This document shows positions 59,336 through 64,000 of a stretch of DNA of 64,000 nt, in pieces; the stretch's first letter is position 1, and each line of letters opens with the position of its first letter. The stretch is from Monodelphis domestica (taxonomy: Eukaryota; Chordata; Mammalia; Didelphimorphia; Didelphidae). A program made the position numbers and the translations under genes. Where the stretch lies: positions 56,353,788 to 56,417,787 of the forward strand of contig NC_077232.1 of NCBI RefSeq assembly GCF_027887165.1, in the 5' to 3' direction. Below the pieces are notes generated by a model, which had not been told where the DNA came from, did no database searches, and was given only the letters and a program-made list of their open reading frames with translations.

Positions 59336-59396
59336 CTGGAAGGTTAAGGACACAGAATGAGATTAAATTCTTTCTGTAGGAAGGAAATAGGGGACA

Positions 59397-59397
<1 letters not shown>

Positions 59398-59456
<59 letters not shown>
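59398..59456. repeat. (CA)n microsatellite
   Basis: About 29 CA units, (UG)n in the transcript, ending 62 nt before the e1 acceptor. Confidence 0.97.
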
Positions 59457-59459
<3 letters not shown>

Positions 59460-60939
59460 TGTGCATCCATACCTGTTTTGTTCTAAAGCTAGCTAAACAA
59501 AATGCCATTGTGGTCAAGAGAAAGCATATAGGTGGCCAAGTGAAGGAGAATGAAAGTAGTAGACTTATCAAACAAAACTTATGCTGAAAAGCAAGGGTCT
59601 AACTTTCAGGTATATACAGGAGTGTCCGTAGTAACATAGTAAGGCTTCATTTTGGGACTATGCTCATCCACATCTATACTGATGTAAAAATTGAATAATG
59701 GAGGAAGATTTGGGTGACAGAACAGAGTTTCTTTTTGGTCATACTGGGGTGGTACATAATCGATTAATGAGATAACCAAAAGATGGTCCACAACATAGAA
59801 GTGAGGGATCAGATGCACGTAGAGAAAGCAATTAGAGAGTGCCAATGTCTGAGAGAAGACAAGCAACTCCAATGGCAAATATAGATAGTAAAGAAGACAG
59901 GAACCAGGAACAAGTCTTGGTAGATTTCTAAACTGGGGAGGGGTTGCTGGCATTAGAAAATGAGGCACTACAGGATGAATTGGAAAACTGAGATTTTTAA
60001 CATGGTGTGATATGACTTTGAAAGTTGAATAAGTTCAGTAAGAAAGGATAATTGATCATGTTAGACAATGAGAGAGTTGAAATGCCAGAGAAGGAAGAGG
60101 ATGGCCCTTTGGAATTGGGATGCATGAAAATGGGTGGTTACATTTTGGAGAGGGTGAGATTAGTTAAATGATGAGGGTAGAAACTAGACTTAAAGGATTC
60201 AAGGAAAGCTGCAAGATTTTGTTATTTTAGTTTAGTGAGCAGAAATATTTGAAGACAATCTGTCTCTAGGATAACAGTTTAGCTTTTTTAAATATAGAGA
60301 TCCCATCTCAAAGGAAGGCTAGCTATAATAAATAGGATGCAAGGAGATCTTCATTTCTTTATGAATAAATGCTCTGTGTATCTTAAAATAAAATGTAAAT
60401 TTTAAAATAAGGAAATGCATTTGAACTATCTTGGAAGAGTTAGCTATACTAGAAACCTCATATGGTGAGAAAAGAATTATATGATTCTGTTAAGGAACAG
60501 AAATGAGGGCAATGTCACTTTAAAAATAATTTTCACACTTGTGTTTCAGAATAAGGAAAGCAAAGATTTTCAGCAACAAATACGGTTTCTTTAAACAATG
60601 TCTTCTATCCCATTGAGTTCCTCATCTAGTTCTTCACTGGAATATGGAAGGTATTCTGAGGTCCCCAAGTCAATGCCAACTTAGAACAGTCCGAGAGAAC
60701 TTATTATGTGGGAAAGGTCTCATGTATGGAACCAGCAATACAGTTTTCATATGAAGAGCAGTCTGGCTAATTATAAAGCGGCTTATCATCAGAAGTCTGG
60801 TCACCACATAATGAATTTTGAAGGCTTTAGCCACAAGTAGAGATTGCGATCTAGATTGGTAGAGTGAATGACAATGCCTGATGAAATAATGGATCTTTTC
60901 ACATAGTGTGATAGGGATGTGATTAGGGTTCTGATGTTA

Positions 60940-61120
60940 AAAGATCGCTCTACTGCAAATATGAATAACATGGAAATAGGTTTTGAAAAATTATACATGT
61001 ATAACCCAGTGGAACTGCTTGTTGGCTTCAGGGGAAGGGGGAAGAATAGAGGGAGGAAATTATGAATCACGTAATCATGGAAAAGTATTCTAAAGAAAAA
61101 AAATATTGAATCTTTGAAGT
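60940..61120 (+). mobile_element. L1 3' tail fragment
   Basis: GAATAACATGGAAATAGGTT, ATACATGTATAACCCAGTGG, AACTGCTTGTTGGCTTCAGG and AATCATGGAAAAGTATTCTA are typical of a marsupial L1 3' end. Confidence 0.6.
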
Positions 61121-62399
61121 ACAGAGCTACTATTCCTTTAAATAATATTCCTCTCCCCATCCCAGACTTCATCTTTGGGTCCAAATTTAAAATTCTATAG
61201 AAAAAAATTGACAAGAAGACCATTGAGAAATAATATTTTTCGAAGGTTCAAAACAACCTACATTAACAATGGAAAATTAGCCAAAGGTCTTATGCTACTC
61301 AATAGCAGGACCACTTTTCTTTTGTGTCACAATAATGGTAAGGAAAATATGGGATAGTGATGTCATTCTAGTTTTGTTCATCCAACAGACAATAGTCTTC
61401 TCACCAAATATCACATTCTCACATTCCAAATGAAAACAAACATGGAGTATGAAAACATCACGATAACATGTCTTTGAGTAGTGAGTTCTATAAAAATAAA
61501 CAGATCTGTCTGTGAGAAAAATGGCAGACAGTTAAATATGCTTCCACTGCCTAGTATTTGGTATGGTTAAATATTTACTTTGAAATAATACTGGATCAAA
61601 TGTGATGAAAAAACAAAGTTTTAAAAAAATGATAAGAGTTCTCACTTCAACTACTATGGAAAGTAGAAGCAAAACCTCAGAGATTCTTAGTACTGGAATG
61701 GAATTCAAAAAGGTCCATAAAGTTGAATGGGCAATAAATTTACTTAGCCAATCTAACTGGCAATTAAATGTCATTAAAATTTGATGACTATTGAGTGGCC
61801 AACTACTTGACTCAGCCTAGTTCTTTATGGTTTATACATCAACCCAGTAGTCTCAGTATCTCTCAGTGGCACCTATGAGGATGAATTAATTCTGAATCAG
61901 TAGTGTTACAAAATGGGCAGGACAGGGAGGGAAAAGGAAGGAGAATAATGTCTATGAGCCCATCAGTCACCTAGATCATGAGACAATCGGCTGATTCTTA
62001 GGGTGGAAAATAAAGGAGTTTGCAGAATTGGTTTTATCATGTGCCCAAAGGCAATTAGGAACATCATAACATAGGAAACTTAGTCATCTTGCTCTCATAG
62101 CAAGCATAAGCAAAAAGATCACCCTAAAGATAATTACAATTTATGAGCTGAAATCTGTTGCAAGGGATTAGAAGATAGCAAGATTTGATGAAGAACAATA
62201 AGATCCTTCCAATTAAGTCAAATATCTTACTACTTAATAACTATCATCATCATCATCACCATTTATTAAGCACTTTAGCCAAAGTGCTGTACATATGTTT
62301 TCTCAACACTGATGACAATAAACCACCACATTTGTACATCACCACCTCAATATCTGATATGAAGAAATAAAAATCACACCTAAGGAAATTAAACCAAGA

Positions 62400-63290
62400 A
62401 GAATGGTTGGCCCTGTCCAAATACAAACATAAAGAACATGTGCCGTAGGTGATATGATTTTAAAGGCACTTGGGTATTGCTTGATGTGTAAACTGGTTTA
62501 GCTATTCTGAACAATTTGGAACTCTGCCCCAAAGTTACTAAGCTGTGCATACCCTTTGATCCAGTGATACTTTTACTGGGCTTAACGTCCAAAGAGATCA
62601 AAGCAAGAGTAAAAGTATCCATATGTACAAGATATTTATAGAAACTCTTTTTATGGCAGCCAAGAACTGGAAATTAAAGATGTGCTCATCAATTGGAGAA
62701 TGGCTATTCATATTAGGAAGTATGAATGTGATGAAATACAACAGTGCCATTAGAAATGAAAAAATGGATGCTTTCAGAGAAACCTGGGAAAACTTATGAT
62801 TCAAAGTGTAGTAAGTAAGAACTAGGAGAATAATTTATAAATAACATTAAAAAAATCTGGCTCCAAGGAAGAAGGCTAGGCAATTGGGGTTAAGTAACTT
62901 GCCTGGGGTCACATAGCTAGAAAGTGTCTGAATTTAAATTTGAACCCAGGACCTCCTGCTTCTAAGCCTGGCTCTCTACCCACTGAGTCACCTAGCTGCC
63001 CCTAACAAGTTTAAGGATAAATAACTTTGAAAGACTTTAGAACTTTGCTCGATGCAAAACCCAGCCATGGAGTGCTAACGCATGCTTCATACATCTCAAA
63101 AGGTGGGTAATGAACTACAGAATGTAGAATTAGCCACATATTCTTTGGATGTGGCTATTGCAGGAATTAATTTTTGCTTGACTATCATTTTTTCTTATAA
63201 GGGTTTTGTTTTTGGTTTCATTAGGGAGTAAAGATGAGGAGAGAAAATTTATTTTTGTTAATTGAAATAAGTTAAAAATAAAAGAACCAT
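62400..63290 (+). mobile_element. L1 ORF2 end and 3' UTR, split by a SINE
   Basis: CCCTTTGATCCAGTGATACT, GCAGCCAAGAACTGGAAATT, ATCAATTGGAGAATGGCTAT and, after the SINE, TAATGAACTACAGAATGTAG and TTCTTATAAGGGTTTTGTTT make one degraded L1 3' end. Confidence 0.78.
62850..63002 (-). mobile_element. Marsupial SINE, type A, partial
   Basis: Reverse-strand copy from GGCTCCAAGGAAGAAGGCTA to TGAGTCACCTAGCTGCCCCT, inserted in the L1. Confidence 0.88.
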
Positions 63291-63544
63291 GGAATAGATT
63301 TTAATTATCAAAAACCAGAAAACTCATGATTTTCTCTTGTTTCTAATACTGTCCCATTTTGAAATTACTTTTGACATATTTTATATCTTTAATTATCTGT
63401 ATTCTAGATGATCCCTTCTCCCTCAACCCTCTGTAAAATCTAAATGTCTTAAGGGTAGGAATTTATTATCCTTTATATAACTAGGTGACTTTTAAATAAA
63501 TGATGGGTGAATGAGTAAAAGGTAAAAAAGAAGACACAACACTA

Positions 63545-63805
63545 GCTTCTTTGCTGCTCAGATGTCTCAGTCATGCCAGGCTCTTTGTGGCCCCATTTGG
63601 ATTTTTCCTGGAAAAGACACTGGAGTGATTTACAATTTCCTTCTCCAACTTACTTAACAGATGAAGAAACTGGGGTAAACAGGGGTAAGTGACTTGCCCA
63701 AGGTCAAACAGCTAGAGTTTGAGATCAAATTTGAACTCAAGAAAATGAGTCTTCTTGACTTCAGGCCTGGCACTCTATCTAATGCACCACCTAGCTGCCC
63801 TCTAC
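63545..63805 (-). mobile_element. Marsupial SINE, type B
   Basis: Reverse strand: CTCAGTCATGCCAGGCTCTT, GATGAAGAAACTGGGGTAAA and GCACCACCTAGCTGCCCTCT. Full length. Confidence 0.9.
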
Positions 63806-64000
63806 TGACTTACACATCCACTTTTTCAACTCTAATTCTTTATGAGAGTAGTCTATGTTCATATTCTTCATGAAAACATGAGGAAGAGAAAGCTAGGTAT
63901 TCTGTGAATAATATTCTATGCCAGATGACATGTTTGCAGTACTGTAACTGACTGATGTGTAGAGACTATAGGATCCCATTGTGTTTAATATTTGTTGATT
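63806..64000. other. Window end, nothing recognised
   Basis: No exon, repeat or site could be supported in the last 195 bases. Confidence 0.5.

Larger units (their letters stand above)
55535..58278 (-). other. NAV1: NAV1 intron between e2 and e3
   Basis: The 2.7-kb intron holds three SINE copies at 56,045-57,530. The rest (55,540-56,040 and 57,540-58,270) shows nothing I can name. Confidence 0.75.
59336..64000 (-). other. NAV1: NAV1 intron upstream of e1 (partial)
   Basis: Only the 3' part of this intron is in the window. It holds a CA repeat, L1 pieces and SINE copies. No further exon was recognised up to 64,000, so the previous exon lies outside. 59,460-60,740 and 61,130-62,390 show nothing I can name. 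Confidence 0.75.

Noticed and set aside
7334..59335. NAV2 or NAV3 identity
   Set aside because: The C-terminal tail and the [17 protein letters not shown] segment fit NAV1 as recalled. NAV2 reads differently at both places. A protein search would settle this.
59606..59968. 120-codon minus-strand open frame in the upstream intron
   Set aside because: No NAV1 similarity, no flanking splice sites that fit the phase of exon e1, and no recognisable domain.
60801..61223. 140-codon minus-strand open frame
   Set aside because: It lies antisense to an L1 3' tail, is rich in Phe and Ile from A/T runs, and resembles no protein I know.

Overview
The window is vertebrate nuclear DNA, almost certainly from a marsupial and most like an American opossum. 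About 2.3 kb of coding sequence sits in short exons spread over 52 kb. The rest is rich in tRNA-derived marsupial SINEs of two kinds, MIR, L2, a CR1/L3 piece, and several L1 copies whose 3' ends look like opossum L1. I saw no copy of the SINE type common in Australian marsupials, so an opossum is favoured, but the species call is inference. No bacterial, plasmid, phage or CRISPR features are present.

There is one protein-coding gene, on the minus strand: the 3' 40% or so of NAV1 (neuron navigator 1). Seventeen coding exons run from 59,335 down to the stop codon at 7,334-7,336. All have splice sites and compatible phases, and together they make 2,316 nt (771 residues plus stop). The order is a coiled coil, a basic Ser-rich linker that includes a 9-nt microexon, a second coiled coil, and a C-terminal AAA-type ATPase domain with Walker A (27,670-27,693) and Walker B (in 25,479-25,633). 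The 5' part of the gene lies beyond position 64,000. A 3' UTR of about 3.2 kb with few repeats runs down to poly(A) signals at 4,106-4,111 or 3,871-3,876. Positions 1-3,850 are intergenic.

Layout by region: 1-3,850 is intergenic, with SINE/MIR copies and a perfect-looking 123-bp hairpin. 3,850-7,459 is the 3' UTR and last coding exon. 8,097-8,300 is the penultimate exon. 8,301-22,935 is a 14.6-kb intron with L1, L2 and SINE copies, a CTCF-like motif, and an L2 broken by an inverted copy of its own 3' end. 22,936-33,888 holds the dense ATPase exons. 36,644-40,451 holds linker and coiled-coil exons, with a 5S rRNA pseudogene between them. 40,452-52,483 is a 12-kb intron with a 3.6-kb L1 bounded by a 14-bp target-site duplication. 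52,484-59,335 holds linker and coiled-coil exons, including the microexon and an exon with a GC donor. 59,336-64,000 is the start of the upstream intron.

The most interesting signals are the VNE microexon with its UGC-rich acceptor, the GC-AG intron next to a (UG)n tract, the self-inverted L2 duplication at 13,326-14,089, the hairpin at 1,707-1,829, and the 5S-derived sequence at about 38,880-38,974. I found no wholly new multi-gene system.
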